A stretch of 64,000 nt of DNA from Prosthecobacter sp. (GCA_019186985.1 JABARQ010000017.1:62001-126000); one strand, 5' to 3'. Counted from the first letter of the stretch, positions 46,555 through 55,497 are shown. A program made the numbers and translations. Notes: generated by a model not told the origin, from the letters alone.

Positions 46555-47325
46555 ATGCGCCGCCCATTCTGGATCACCCTTGTCCTGATCACGGCGGCCT
46601 ATCTTCTTTTCTGGTTCCTGCTGATCGGCGCCACGGCGGATTTTGGCACCTGGGACGCCTGGACCCTGACGGTGATGAAGCCGGAGATCCGGTATGCCGT
46701 CGGCCTGAGCCTTTTCACCTGCACGGCCGCCGCCGGCTTCGCCCTGCTGGTTGCGGTGCCTGTCGGCTACCTGATGGCGAGGCGGGAATTCCGGGGGAAG
46801 ACCTGGGTGGACGCGGCCCTGGACATCCCCATCGTGCTGCCGCCGATGGTGGTGGGCATCTGCCTGCTGATCTTTTTCCAGACCTCGCTGGGGAAGGCCG
46901 TGGAGACGGTGCTGCCCTTCACCTACACCATCGCGGGGGTGGTTCTGGCCCAGTTTGTCGTGGCGGCGGCCTTTGCCATCCGGACGATGCGGGGGACGTT
47001 TGATCATCTCTCCCCGCGTCCCGAGCAGGTGGCGCTGACCCTGGGGGCCACGGATCTTCAATCCTTCCGGCATGTGGCCCTGCCCGCGGCCCGCCGGGGG
47101 ATGCTGGCGGCCTTCTGCATCTCCTGGGCCCGCAGCCTGGGCGAGTTTGGCCCCATCCTGGTGTTTGCCGGTGCGACGCGGATGAAGACGGAGGTGCTGC
47201 CCACCACCGTCTGGCTGGAGCTCAGCGTCGGGAACCTGGATTCCGCCGTGGCGGTGAGCCTGGCGATGATCATCATCGCCGTCCTGGTCCTGGTTTTGGT
47301 TAGGTCGATGGGCGAAAGAGTCTGA
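46555..47325 (+). CDS. modB: Molybdate/tungstate-type ABC transporter permease (ModB-like)
   Basis: This is a 256-residue membrane protein with about six helices. The permease-specific EAA loop is ALTLGATDLQSFRHVALP, followed by SWARSLGEFGPILVFAGAT, which is typical of ModB/WtpB/CysT permeases. It starts 22 bp after obg and is followed by its ATPase after 22 bp. No periplasmic binding protein (ModA, WtpA or TupA) is encoded nearby. The substrate, molybdate or tungstate, is inferred from similarity and could instead be sulfate-like. Confidence is high for permease, moderate for substrate. Confidence 0.78.
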   Translation: MRRPFWITLVLITAAYLLFWFLLIGATADFGTWDAWTLTVMKPEIRYAVGLSLFTCTAAAGFALLVAVPVGYLMARREFRGKTWVDAALDIPIVLPPMVVGICLLIFFQTSLGKAVETVLPFTYTIAGVVLAQFVVAAAFAIRTMRGTFDHLSPRPEQVALTLGATDLQSFRHVALPAARRGMLAAFCISWARSLGEFGPILVFAGATRMKTEVLPTTVWLELSVGNLDSAVAVSLAMIIIAVLVLVLVRSMGERV

Positions 47326-47347
47326 CCCCCCTCATTTTCACCCTGTC

Positions 47348-47992
47348 ATGATCTCACTCGAAAACATCACCTGGAAGGCGCCCGGCGGAGGCTTTGGGCT
47401 GGAGGAGGTCAGCTTCACCATTCCCGGCGGCGCCTATGCCGTGATGATGGGGGGCACCGGCTGTGGAAAAACGACGCTCCTGGAAATCCTCTGCGGGCTG
47501 AGGAAGCCCGGCCAGGGAAGGATCCTGCTGGATGACCGTGATGTCACGCACCTGGAGCCGCGTGAACGTGGAATTGGTTATGTGCCTCAGGACCTGGCGC
47601 TGTTTCCAGTCCAGCGGGTGGCCGCACAGATTGCGTTTCCGCTGCAGATGCGCGGCCTGAAGGATGACCAGGGCATGATCCAGGAACTGGTGGAGGAGCT
47701 GGGGATCTCGCACCTGATGAGCCGGCTGCCGGACGCGCTCTCCGGCGGGGAGAAGCAGCGCGTGGCCCTGGCGCGGGCGCTGGCGGCACGGCCGAAGGTG
47801 CTGCTGCTGGACGAGCCGCTCTCGGCCCTCGATGAGGCCACCCGCGGGCAGGCGATGGAGCTGCTGCGAAGCCTGCAGGCGAGGCATCGGCTGACCGTCC
47901 TGCACGTCACCCATTCGGCTTCGGAGGCGGCGGCGCTGGGCAGCCTTCTGCTGAGGCTGGAAAACGGTGCCGTGACCGGCGGCACGAAATGA
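47348..47992 (+). CDS. modC: ABC transporter ATPase (ModC-like, short form)
   Basis: This is a 214-residue ATP-binding subunit: Walker A GGTGCGKTTL, signature LSGGEKQRVALARAL and Walker B VLLLDEPLSALDE, with the D-loop and switch His (LHVTHS). It lacks the C-terminal TOBE/Mop domain that regulates many ModC proteins, so control by bound molybdate is not expected. It probably pairs with the preceding permease. Specificity is inferred from the neighbour only; sulfate or general anion import is the main alternative. Confidence 0.8.
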   Translation: MISLENITWKAPGGGFGLEEVSFTIPGGAYAVMMGGTGCGKTTLLEILCGLRKPGQGRILLDDRDVTHLEPRERGIGYVPQDLALFPVQRVAAQIAFPLQMRGLKDDQGMIQELVEELGISHLMSRLPDALSGGEKQRVALARALAARPKVLLLDEPLSALDEATRGQAMELLRSLQARHRLTVLHVTHSASEAAALGSLLLRLENGAVTGGTK

Positions 47993-48005
47993 TTGGCGCA
48001 GCTTC

Positions 48006-48033
48006 TTGACGCTGGGGAGGTCGAACCTATGAT
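48006..48033 (+). promoter_or_regulatory. Predicted sigma-70 promoter of sucD
   Basis: A near-consensus -35 (TTGACG, 48006-48011) and -10 (TATGAT, 48028-48033) are separated by 16 bp, about 56 bp upstream of the sucD ATG. It indicates that sucD has its own promoter, independent of the mod genes. Confidence 0.6.
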
Positions 48034-48089
48034 GGCGCGCCCTTCCCCCCGGGCGATCTACTTTTTCACCCCCCTCCGCCCTCCTCACC

Positions 48090-48995
48090 ATGGCCATCCT
48101 CGTTGACACTGACACCCGCATCCTCGTCCAAGGCATCACGGGAGATTTCGGCTCCCGCCACGCCAAGGCCTCCCTGGACTATGGCACGAACCTTGTTGCT
48201 GGGGTGACCCCGGGCAAGGGCGGTCAGAGCTTTGAGCATGGCAGCCACAAGGTGCCTGTTTTTGACACGGTCAGCCAGGCCGCCAGGGAGACCGGAGCGA
48301 CGGTCAGCGTGATCTTTGTTCCGCCTCCCTTCGCCGCAGACGCGATTCTGGAAGGCGTGGACGCCGGGCTGGACCTGGTGGTCGCCATCACGGAGGGCAT
48401 CCCCGTCAATGACATGATCAAGGTCAAGGCCGCCATGAAAGGCAGCAAGACCCGCCTGATCGGCCCGAACTGCCCCGGTCTTGTCACTCCGGGCCACGGT
48501 GAAAAATCCCACGGTGGCTGCCGCATCGGCATCGCCCCCGGATACATCCACAAGCGTGGCAACGTCGGCGTTGTCAGCCGCTCAGGAACGCTCACTTATG
48601 AGGCTGTCTGGCAGCTGACCACGCGTGGTCACGGCCAGAGCACCTGCGTCGGCATCGGTGGCGACCCGGTGAACGGCACGAATCATCTCGACGTGCTGAA
48701 GATGTTCAACGAAGACCCCGAGACCGAGGCGATCATCATGATCGGTGAAATCGGCGGCAACGCCGAGGTCGAGGCCGCGCGCTGGGCCAAGGACAACTGC
48801 AAGAAGCCCATTGCGGCCTTCATCGCCGGTGCCACCGCCCCTCCCGGACGCCGCATGGGGCATGCAGGTGCCATCATCGGTGGTGCGGACGACACGGCGG
48901 CCGCCAAGAAGCGCATCCTTGCCGAGTGCGGCATTTCGGTGGCTGACAGTCCGGCTGACATGGCCGCCGCCCTGCTCAAGGTCTGGGGCAGGTAA
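48090..48995 (+). CDS. sucD: Succinyl-CoA synthetase alpha subunit
   Basis: This is a 301-residue subunit of the TCA-cycle enzyme that interconverts succinyl-CoA and succinate with ATP or [19 protein letters not shown] is the CoA-binding Rossmann start. [15 protein letters not shown] and the phosphohistidine motif [13 protein letters not shown] are intact. [12 protein letters not shown] and [11 protein letters not shown] match the family. The beta subunit gene sucC usually sits immediately upstream; here modC is upstream and no sucC occurs in the window. It ends at a strong terminator. Confidence 0.96.
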   Translation: MAILVDTDTRILVQGITGDFGSRHAKASLDYGTNLVAGVTPGKGGQSFEHGSHKVPVFDTVSQAARETGATVSVIFVPPPFAADAILEGVDAGLDLVVAITEGIPVNDMIKVKAAMKGSKTRLIGPNCPGLVTPGHGEKSHGGCRIGIAPGYIHKRGNVGVVSRSGTLTYEAVWQLTTRGHGQSTCVGIGGDPVNGTNHLDVLKMFNEDPETEAIIMIGEIGGNAEVEAARWAKDNCKKPIAAFIAGATAPPGRRMGHAGAIIGGADDTAAAKKRILAECGISVADSPADMAAALLKVWGR

Positions 48996-49051
48996 CCCCG
49001 GCGCTTGAGCGAGGCTGATGATGTGTGACGTCATCAGAAAAGAAACCTGAT

Positions 49052-49084
49052 GCCCCTTCCTCAACCAGGGAGGGGCGTTTTTTT
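49052..49084 (+). terminator. Rho-independent terminator of sucD
   Basis: The hairpin GCCCCTTCC...GGAGGGGC (49052-49076, loop of about five bases) is followed by TTTTTTT. It lies 57 bp after the sucD stop. Confidence 0.85.
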
Positions 49085-49159
49085 GGCAAACGGCTTCTGG
49101 GTTTCGAAGTTGGGCCGATGTTTTCTGCCAACCTGTCTTGCGGCTGCCGATGCCGGGAG

Positions 49160-50161
49160 TCAGGGCTCGGGCAGCGGGGGAAGACCGTTGGTGCGCAGGT
49201 CGTTCAGGCTCCTGGGCGTGATGACCGTGGGAGCCAGGCGATAGGAGGGCTTGGGCAGGAAGGCGGGGTCTTCAAGCTTGCGCAGGAGGACCTTCCATCC
49301 CATCTCGACCAGCAGCGGATGGTGAATGCTGGCGTCGATGTCGCCTGTGTTGACGAGGGAGAAGCCGCCTTCGTCACCCCGGAAGCCGTCGGTGCCGATG
49401 ATGAGGATGTTTTCGCGCTGGTCGGCCAGGGCGAGGGAGGCACCGAGGGCCATGGAGTCGTTGTGGGCGTAGAGCACATCGAACTGCTTCTGAAGCCGCA
49501 GGGCTTCTGCGGCGCGTTCCCTGCCACCTTCCCGTGTCCAGCCGCCAGGGGCGTCGTGGACGATGATGATGCCTGGATGTTTGCGCAGTTCCGCCACAAA
49601 AGATTCATGGCGTTTGATGCTGCCGGGATCCTTTTCATCCCCACGAATCTCGACCACGCGGCCGGAGACTTCCGTTCTGCCCTCCTCCTTGGATTTTTGA
49701 CTGAGGGCGCGGGTGGCGATTTCTCCGGCCATCTGGCCAAGCTGGCCCTGGTCCACCGTCACGGAGGATGATGCCTTCAGCTCTGCGCCCGTTTCGCCCA
49801 GGCCGATCACCGTCACGCCGGCCTCAACGGCCCTGAGCACGCCAGCCGAGACGGCGGCGGCATCCACGGGTGTGATGAAGATGGCGAGCGGCTTTTCGGC
49901 CAGGCTGGCGTTGAGCTGACCTGCCTGACGGGCCGCGTCGCCGGCGGCGTCCAGGGTTTTGAAGTTCAGTCCCGGGCGCGAAAAGACGAGACGCTGAAGG
50001 GTCTGAACCTGGGCAATCTCGTAGGGGCGGCTGGCGTTGGCGGTGAGCAGGATGACCTGGCCGGGGGGCTGGTCCGCCGTTTCTCCAGGCTTTTTGCAGC
50101 CGGTGACGAGGGGCAGGACGGGCAGCAGCAGGGCGGTGAACAAAAGGCGTCGAAAAGGCAT
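49160..50161 (-). CDS. Sugar-type periplasmic binding lipoprotein
   Basis: This is a 333-residue type I periplasmic-binding-protein fold. A lipoprotein signal ends at the lipobox LVTGC (Cys22). The ribose/galactose-binding-like pattern is present: AIFITPVDAAAVSAGVLRAVEAGVTVIGLG, given here in parts, then DVLYAHNDSMALGASLAL and IIGTDGFRGDEGGFSLV. Such proteins feed ABC importers or act as sensors for LuxP-like receptors. No permease or ATPase of the rhamnose/ribose type is adjacent, so its transporter is elsewhere or it acts as a sensor. It is divergent in neither direction from partners; the next minus gene upstream is the Aas-like protein. Confidence 0.85.
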   Translation of the reverse strand: MPFRRLLFTALLLPVLPLVTGCKKPGETADQPPGQVILLTANASRPYEIAQVQTLQRLVFSRPGLNFKTLDAAGDAARQAGQLNASLAEKPLAIFITPVDAAAVSAGVLRAVEAGVTVIGLGETGAELKASSSVTVDQGQLGQMAGEIATRALSQKSKEEGRTEVSGRVVEIRGDEKDPGSIKRHESFVAELRKHPGIIIVHDAPGGWTREGGRERAAEALRLQKQFDVLYAHNDSMALGASLALADQRENILIIGTDGFRGDEGGFSLVNTGDIDASIHHPLLVEMGWKVLLRKLEDPAFLPKPSYRLAPTVITPRSLNDLRTNGLPPLPEP

Positions 50162-50304
50162 GTGTTTCGAAATCAAGACATGAAAGCCGGGTGGCGACAA
50201 GCCTGCTGTTGTCCCAGTGCATCAAAAAGATCCGCAGATGTCTCAGATGAGGCGGGATGAAGGAATCCATGGAAGCCGTCGGCTTCGAAAAGCGGCTTGG
50301 CTCA

Positions 50305-52500
50305 TCAGGCTGCGGCCCTGGCGACCTTCTCACAGGCCTGGACGTCGAGCTTGCCTGAGGAGAGGATGGGGATCTCGGAGACGCGGATCATCTTCTTGGG
50401 AATCCAGAGGGGGGGCATGCCGCGTTCCAGAAGCCGGTAGCGCAGGTCGAGGATCTCCTGGTGCTCGGGGCCGCCGGGCATGGCGGTCAGCAGCACCAGG
50501 GCCTCGCCCTTGTCGGGGTCGGGCACGCCGACGATGGCGATCCTGCGGGCGGTTTCATTTTCAAGTCCCAGGGTTTTCACCAGGGCGTCCTCGACGGTTT
50601 CATGCGGCACCATTTCTCCGCCGATCTTGGAGAAGCGGCTGAGCCTGCCTTCAATGTAAAGGAAGCCGTCCATGTCGACGCGGCCGATGTCGCCCGTGCG
50701 GAACCAGCCCTGGCTGTCCTTGACCTCCTTGGTCCTTTGTTCGTCACCCAGGTAGCCTTCAAAGATGTTGGCGCCCTTGAACCAGATCATGCCGCTGCTG
50801 TGGATGGACTGGGGGCTGTAGGTTTCGGGATGAGTGATGCGGATGGCCAGGCCTGGAACCATCTGGCCGACGCTGCCCTGGCGGTGGCTGGGAAGCCAGA
50901 CATAGCCGGCGGACTCCTCGCCGAGTGGCAGGGGGTTGGGGAGGTTGACGTTGGAGACCGGGGAGGTTTCCGTCAGGCCGTAGCCTTCGAAAACACGTTT
51001 GCCGAACTTCACCTCGAAGGCTTCGGCCACGGTGGCGGGCAGTTTTTCCGCCCCCGTCACGCAGAGCTTGATGGAGGCCAGGGCCTCGCGGTTCACCCCC
51101 CGCAGATAGCCGCGCAGGAAGGTGGGCGTGGCGATCATGAGTGAAATGCGATGCTTTTCGATCAGCTCACCGAGCTTCTTGGTCTCCAGCGGGCTGGGAT
51201 AGGTCACGAGGTCAACCCCGGCGATGACCGGATACCAGAGCGTGACCGTGCAGCCGAAGCTGTGGAAAAGGGGCAGGCTGCCGAGGATGCTGTCGCTACG
51301 GGTCAGGCCCAGGCGGCTGCCGAACTGGATGACGTTGGCGATGAGGTTGCGGTGGCTGAGCACCACGCCCTTGGGGTTGCCCGAACTGCCGCTGGTGAAG
51401 AGCAGCAGGGCCTCCCCGCTTCCGCCACGGCGGGGTACGCCCAGAATAAGGGCGAGGAGCAAGGCAGGGAGGATCTTGGAGAGCACGAGCCAGGTGGCGA
51501 TGGCCGGCTTCATGCGCGGCAGCAGCCTTTCGATGAGGATGAGCTGCCTGCTGGGCGGCCAGGGGAACTGCTGGGCTTTGCGGACGAAGATGTCCGCCGT
51601 GAGGAAGCGGTCGATGTCCGCAGCCTTGATGGCGTATTCGATGGCCGGGCGGCCTGCGGTGAAGTTGATGTTGACGGGTATCTTGCCGGCCAGAAGCACG
51701 GCGACGTTGGCGATGAGGCCGCCGATGCCCGGGGGCAGGACGATGCCGACGCGTTGCTTCCGGGTCTCCTTGCGAAGATGGGCGGCGAGCGCGACGGCGA
51801 TGGCCAGGACCTTGTCGTAGCGCATCTCATGGCCGTCCTTGCCATCGATGACCTTGTTGCGGGAACCATGCTTCTTCAGTCCCAGCAGCAGGGCGTAGGC
51901 AAGGTTCATTCCCAGGGCCGGATGCGCTGAGAAGGCCTGTTCGGCAAGCAGGAGCAGGGATTCCTGATAGGCGGCCAGGGTGGCTGCGGCGGGCTTGAGG
52001 ATCCTGCCAAAGACCATGACGCCGGCGCTCGGGTCATAGGGGGCTTCGACGTCCAGGGCGACCTCCATGCTGCGCTGCATGTAAAGCGGCAGCACCGGCA
52101 CGCCGGCCTTGAGCAGGAATTCCAGCTTGGTGCCCGGTACGGTTGTCATTGGAGAGTTGATCACCGCAGCCTGGGCGGGCAGGTAGATGACGATGCGTCC
52201 TGCGCTGACCTCCCCGCCGACGGCATTGCGCAGCCCGGTGTCATCGGTGGCGTCCGGGACGATGGCGAGCGCCCGGACGGTCTCCTTTTCCAGGTGGGAC
52301 TTCAGCAACGGGTGCAGGGCGGCTCCTTCTTCTACCAGGTAGGTCAGATCACGGCCTTCCAGCACGACTTCAAGCCTGAGCACGTCATCGTAGCTGAGCT
52401 GACTGGGAAGGATGAGGAAGCCCTGTCCCGAAGGAAGGTTTTCCTGGCCGATCAGCTTGAGGTTTTTCAGGGATGCCGGTTTTTCCTTGGACATGGGCAT
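50305..52500 (-). CDS. Aas-like bifunctional protein: acyltransferase-like domain (catalytic motif lost) plus acyl-ACP/CoA ligase
   Basis: This is a 731-residue protein. Residues about 1-200 resemble a PlsC/Aas lysophospholipid acyltransferase, but the catalytic HX4D is degraded: LPSQLSYDDVL has Gln34 in place of His with Asp39 kept. The FPEG motif reads YLPAQ. A functional acyltransferase is therefore unlikely. Residues about 220-731 are an intact adenylate-forming ligase: LLFTSGSSGNPKGVVLSHRN, EGYGLTETSPV, WFRTGDIGRVD and the catalytic Lys in LSSGKLDVQ. It probably activates fatty acids to acyl-ACP or acyl-CoA. Neighbours are OsmC and a sugar-binding lipoprotein; no lipid genes are nearby. 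Confidence 0.88.
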   Translation of the reverse strand: MPMSKEKPASLKNLKLIGQENLPSGQGFLILPSQLSYDDVLRLEVVLEGRDLTYLVEEGAALHPLLKSHLEKETVRALAIVPDATDDTGLRNAVGGEVSAGRIVIYLPAQAAVINSPMTTVPGTKLEFLLKAGVPVLPLYMQRSMEVALDVEAPYDPSAGVMVFGRILKPAAATLAAYQESLLLLAEQAFSAHPALGMNLAYALLLGLKKHGSRNKVIDGKDGHEMRYDKVLAIAVALAAHLRKETRKQRVGIVLPPGIGGLIANVAVLLAGKIPVNINFTAGRPAIEYAIKAADIDRFLTADIFVRKAQQFPWPPSRQLILIERLLPRMKPAIATWLVLSKILPALLLALILGVPRRGGSGEALLLFTSGSSGNPKGVVLSHRNLIANVIQFGSRLGLTRSDSILGSLPLFHSFGCTVTLWYPVIAGVDLVTYPSPLETKKLGELIEKHRISLMIATPTFLRGYLRGVNREALASIKLCVTGAEKLPATVAEAFEVKFGKRVFEGYGLTETSPVSNVNLPNPLPLGEESAGYVWLPSHRQGSVGQMVPGLAIRITHPETYSPQSIHSSGMIWFKGANIFEGYLGDEQRTKEVKDSQGWFRTGDIGRVDMDGFLYIEGRLSRFSKIGGEMVPHETVEDALVKTLGLENETARRIAIVGVPDPDKGEALVLLTAMPGGPEHQEILDLRYRLLERGMPPLWIPKKMIRVSEIPILSSGKLDVQACEKVARAAA

Positions 52501-52587
52501 GAAGGGTATGCGTCGCAGCTTGAGAAGAGGAGAGCGTCCTGCCAGGGGCTCGGCCTGAGGCTGGCCAAAGCACCGCCGGGGGCAGGG

Positions 52588-53001
52588 TCAGCCGTTCCAG
52601 ACAAAAGTCACCGGCTTTTCAATGCCGGGATGGACGCTGTGATGCACGGGGCAGCCGAGGGCGGTGGCCTCGAGGAGCTTTCGGTCCGGATGGTCCGGCG
52701 GCAGGGGGATTTCAATGGTCAGCGGCAGGCGCACGATTCGGCGCGGGGAATCCTCGCTCATGTGTTTTTCGACGCGCACCTTCAGGCCCGGCAGGTCGTA
52801 ACCCTTTTGGTTGGCCTTGATGCCGATGACCGTTGCCATGCAGGCGGCAAGTGCCGTGGCGACAAGGTCAGTCGGTGAGAAGGACTCGCCCTTGCCATGG
52901 TTGTCGACGGGGGCGTCGGTGATGAACTGGTTTCCCGAAGGGCCGTGGGTTGCCTGGCACCGGAGACCGCCTGTGTAATCAATGGAGATGGATACAGCCA
53001 T
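52588..53001 (-). CDS. OsmC/Ohr-family peroxidase-like protein
   Basis: This is a 137-residue OsmC-fold protein. The two reactive cysteines of the family are present: the peroxidatic Cys in LAACMATVIGI and the resolving Cys in ALGCPVHHSVHP. DNHGKGESFSPTDLVATAL matches the central helix. Members reduce organic hydroperoxides using thiols such as lipoamide. The subgroup is OsmC/YhfA-like rather than Ohr by the extended N-terminus, not certain. The ATG at 53001 follows the conserved start MAVSISIDYTG. It is a single gene on the minus strand. Confidence 0.88.
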   Translation of the reverse strand: MAVSISIDYTGGLRCQATHGPSGNQFITDAPVDNHGKGESFSPTDLVATALAACMATVIGIKANQKGYDLPGLKVRVEKHMSEDSPRRIVRLPLTIEIPLPPDHPDRKLLEATALGCPVHHSVHPGIEKPVTFVWNG

Positions 53002-53177
53002 GACCGCTCCTAGCATGGGCTGTGGGATGAAGGAAGCAGCAATTCTCGACTCAGGTTGCCCAGGTGCCTTCTCGCCAGGTGGCCCAATGGATGAAGTCGT
53101 CTCCGCAGGCCTGGGGTGATGGCAGAAGTCATGAGGAAAGCCACCTGTTCATGGAAGCCTGCACTTCTTGTTCGGGG

Positions 53178-53327
53178 TCAGGATCCCGCTTTTGATTCGA
53201 CTCTGCAAAAGGTAGTCGCTCGGGCCAGCAGATGGAAGTAGCCGCCAACGGCTCCGACAAGAAGCAAGAAGGCCACCAGGATCCAGAAGCCTGGAATCAG
53301 GGGGGGGCTGAGGCGGCGGCGCGACAT
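53178..53327 (-). CDS. Predicted 49-aa single-span membrane microprotein downstream of hisH
   Basis: On the minus strand, 10 bp after the hisH stop, an ATG at 53327 opens a 49-codon frame ending TGA at 53178. It encodes MSRRRLSPPL, a membrane helix (FWILVAFLLLVGAVGGYFHLL) and a short tail (ARATTFCRVESKAGS). The positive N-terminus and clean helix look coding. A weak CGGAA precedes the ATG. It is below usual gene-calling size limits. The function is unknown; translation after hisH in the same message is plausible. The remaining 53017-53177 holds nothing I can recognise. Confidence 0.45.
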   Translation of the reverse strand: MSRRRLSPPLIPGFWILVAFLLLVGAVGGYFHLLARATTFCRVESKAGS

Positions 53328-53337
53328 TTCCGGTGGC

Positions 53338-53964
53338 TTAAAGGGTCGTCTCCAGATGTTCGACGCTGTTTTTCAGGAGGGCCAGGCCGACTTCCTGGCT
53401 TTTTTCAGGGTGAAACTGGACGGCCATGAGTTTTTTTCTGGCAATGCCGGCGATGAAGGGCACGCCGTAGTCAGTGCGGCAGAGGGCCAGCGACTCATCC
53501 GCGACATCGGGATAGTAGCTGTGCACGAAGTAAAGATGGGAGGGATTGGCCAGGCCCTTCCACCAGGCGGGCTTGTCCTCTGACCAGTGGACCTTGTTCC
53601 AGCCCATGTGGGGGATTTTCAGGCCGTGGGAGGCGTCGAATTTACGCACATGGCCGGGAGCGACGGCCAGGCCTTCAACCCCGGGGCATTCCTCGCTGGA
53701 TTCAAACAGCAGCTGGTAGCCAAGGCAGATGCCCAGATAGGGTCTTTCCTCCCTTAACCAGGAACGCAGAGGCTCCCAGAGTCCGGTGGACTTGAGGATG
53801 CGTACGCTGTCTCCGAATGCGCCCTGGCCGGGGAAGACCAGGATGTCGATGGTCTCGAAATCCTCCGGCCGGGTGACCAGCTTCGCCGCGTGGCCGATGG
53901 TGGAAAAGGCGTTCAGAACGCTGCGCAGGTTGCCAGCGCCATAGTCAAGCACTCCCAGATTCAT
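53338..53964 (-). CDS. hisH: Imidazole glycerol phosphate synthase, glutaminase subunit
   Basis: This is a 208-residue class I glutamine amidotransferase that supplies ammonia to HisF in histidine synthesis. The nucleophile is Cys80 in YLGICLGYQ. The catalytic His and Glu are in VQFHPEKSQEVG, and GVLDYGAGNLRSV is the N-terminal signature. The conserved IPHMGWNKV motif is present. It starts 3 bp after hisB on the same strand, so the two are co-transcribed. hisA and hisF do not follow, which indicates scattered his genes in this genome. Confidence 0.96.
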   Translation of the reverse strand: MNLGVLDYGAGNLRSVLNAFSTIGHAAKLVTRPEDFETIDILVFPGQGAFGDSVRILKSTGLWEPLRSWLREERPYLGICLGYQLLFESSEECPGVEGLAVAPGHVRKFDASHGLKIPHMGWNKVHWSEDKPAWWKGLANPSHLYFVHSYYPDVADESLALCRTDYGVPFIAGIARKKLMAVQFHPEKSQEVGLALLKNSVEHLETTL

Positions 53965-53967
53965 TGA

Positions 53968-54570
53968 TTATAGAACCTCCTTGGTGCTGGGGATGCCGGT
54001 CACGCGCGGGTCGATGCGCGTGGCCATGTCGAGCGCCCTGGCAAGGCCCTTGAAGATGGCCTCCGCCATGTGATGAGCGTCCCTGCCACGGCGGATCTCG
54101 ACGTGCAGCGTCGCCATCAGGCTGGATGAAAAGGCGCGCAGGAACTCCTCCACAAGCTGGTAGCTGAAGCGGTTGACTCCGCCAATGGCCTCCACGCGTT
54201 CGGGGGCATGGTAGCTGAGAAAGGCACGGCCGCTGAGGTCCAGGGCCACTTCCGCCAGGGTTTCGTCCATGGGCAGGAGCCAGAAGCCATAACGGGTGAT
54301 GCCGGCCTTGCTGCCCAGGGCTTCACGGAAGCACTGGCCGAGCACAATGCCGGTGTCCTCCACCGTGTGGTGATAGTCCACCTCAATGTCCCCCACCACC
54401 TTTACCTTGAGGTCAAAGAGCCCGTGTTTGGAAAACAGGGTCAGCATGTGGTCAAAAAAAGGAACGCCTGTGTTGATCTGGGATGTTCCGGTGCCGTCCA
54501 CATTCAGTTCGATCTGAATGTCGGTCTCGGCAGTCTTGCGGTGCTGCTGCGCTGTGCGGGTGGTGGGCAT
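53968..54570 (-). CDS. hisB: Imidazoleglycerol-phosphate dehydratase
   Basis: This is a 200-residue monofunctional HisB for the sixth step of histidine synthesis. Metal-binding motifs are [39 protein letters not shown] and [19 protein letters not shown]. No fused phosphatase domain (as in E. coli HisB) is present. It leads the hisB-hisH pair, with a possible 49-aa microprotein downstream. Confidence 0.96.
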   Translation of the reverse strand: MPTTRTAQQHRKTAETDIQIELNVDGTGTSQINTGVPFFDHMLTLFSKHGLFDLKVKVVGDIEVDYHHTVEDTGIVLGQCFREALGSKAGITRYGFWLLPMDETLAEVALDLSGRAFLSYHAPERVEAIGGVNRFSYQLVEEFLRAFSSSLMATLHVEIRRGRDAHHMAEAIFKGLARALDMATRIDPRVTGIPSTKEVL

Positions 54571-54999
54571 GGAACCTCATTAAACAGGAGCAGTACACTC
54601 TGGTCAATGTGACGATCAGGTTTGGCTGCAGGAATCAGGCCGTTGCTTGGGTGCAGGATGGCTGGGTGACCCTCAGGGATGTTCAGTCTGCCAGGGAGCG
54701 CCTCATCTTCATGCCGCCCGAACCGGTGCCAGCTGGTGTTGCCAAATTCACCTTCAATCATCGCTGACAATCGCATTCTTCGAGACGGATGAGGCCCTTT
54801 TTTTGAAGGTAAGACAGCTAGGAACCAATTTTCAAAAGGCATTGAAAACCAGGAGTATGTCAAAAAAATGTGAAAAATATGAAAATTCCAATTGATCAAT
54901 TTTTACGATTTGCTATAAATACCACAATTCGATTGAAAATTTCATTCTGGAAATTGGAAGTCGAAAGACAAAGACCAACAGCCCAAAACACACACTACC
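54571..54999. other. Intergenic region between hisB and the prepilin gene
   Basis: This 429-bp gap has no supported gene. The first 200 bp are GC-rich and hold weak frames on both strands. From about 54780 the DNA becomes strongly AT-rich, as expected for the promoter and untranslated leader of the highly expressed prepilin-like gene that starts at 55000. Confidence 0.55.
54892..54919 (+). promoter_or_regulatory. Predicted promoter of the prepilin-like gene
   Basis: A -35-like TTGATC (54892-54897) and -10-like TATAAA (54914-54919, preceded by TGC, so extended -10 type) are 16 bp apart. They lie in AT-rich DNA about 80 bp before the prepilin start, implying a long untranslated leader. Confidence 0.5.
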
Positions 55000-55428
55000 A
55001 TGAAACAGACCAAAGTTAACTCCCTGAAGGCTGGCTTCAGCCTTGTTGAAATGCTCGTCGTGATCGCGATCATCGGCATCATCGCCGCCATCGCCATCCC
55101 GAACATCGGTTCCATCAACAACAGCGCCCGCTATGCGACCGCCCAGCGCAACGCCCAGTCCGTGGCCTCCGTGCTTAACGCCGCCGCTGCCGCTGGCGTG
55201 AACTTCGCCGGTGGTACCTACAACTGGACCGGCGCCACCACGGGTGCTGACATCATCGACACCGCTGAAACCGGTGCGACTCCCACCGACGGCGCCTTCG
55301 TCGGCAAGAAGTTCACCGTCGGTGAAATCGACGACGATGAAGAGCCCGTGGCCGCTGTGTACCTGAGCTTCGACGCCACGAACAACCAGGTCATCTACAA
55401 CGCCTCGGCGACGCCCTACACGCTGTAA
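55000..55428 (+). CDS. Type IV prepilin-like/pseudopilin protein
   Basis: This is a 142-residue protein with a class III signal: cleavage is expected after Gly12 in LKAG-FSLVEML, leaving Phe at position 1 and Glu17 (Glu5 of the mature form). The hydrophobic helix VEMLVVIAIIGIIAAIAIPN follows. The mature domain is small (about 95 residues), rich in A, T and D, with no cysteine pair. It may be a major pilin or type II secretion pseudopilin. Codon use is strongly biased to C-ending codons and the gene has a good promoter and a perfect terminator, all consistent with high expression. No other pilus genes are adjacent. Confidence 0.9.
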   Translation: MKQTKVNSLKAGFSLVEMLVVIAIIGIIAAIAIPNIGSINNSARYATAQRNAQSVASVLNAAAAAGVNFAGGTYNWTGATTGADIIDTAETGATPTDGAFVGKKFTVGEIDDDEEPVAAVYLSFDATNNQVIYNASATPYTL

Positions 55429-55463
55429 TCCTGACTTGATCGTCTAAACGACGAGTCTCCATG

Positions 55464-55497
55464 GCCCGCCGGGAACAAACCCGGCGGGCTTTTTTTT
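55464..55497 (+). terminator. Rho-independent terminator of the prepilin gene
   Basis: A perfect 10-bp stem GCCCGCCGGG / CCCGGCGGGC (55464-55473 and 55480-55489) with a 6-nt loop is followed by eight T residues. It is among the strongest terminators in the window. Confidence 0.92.
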
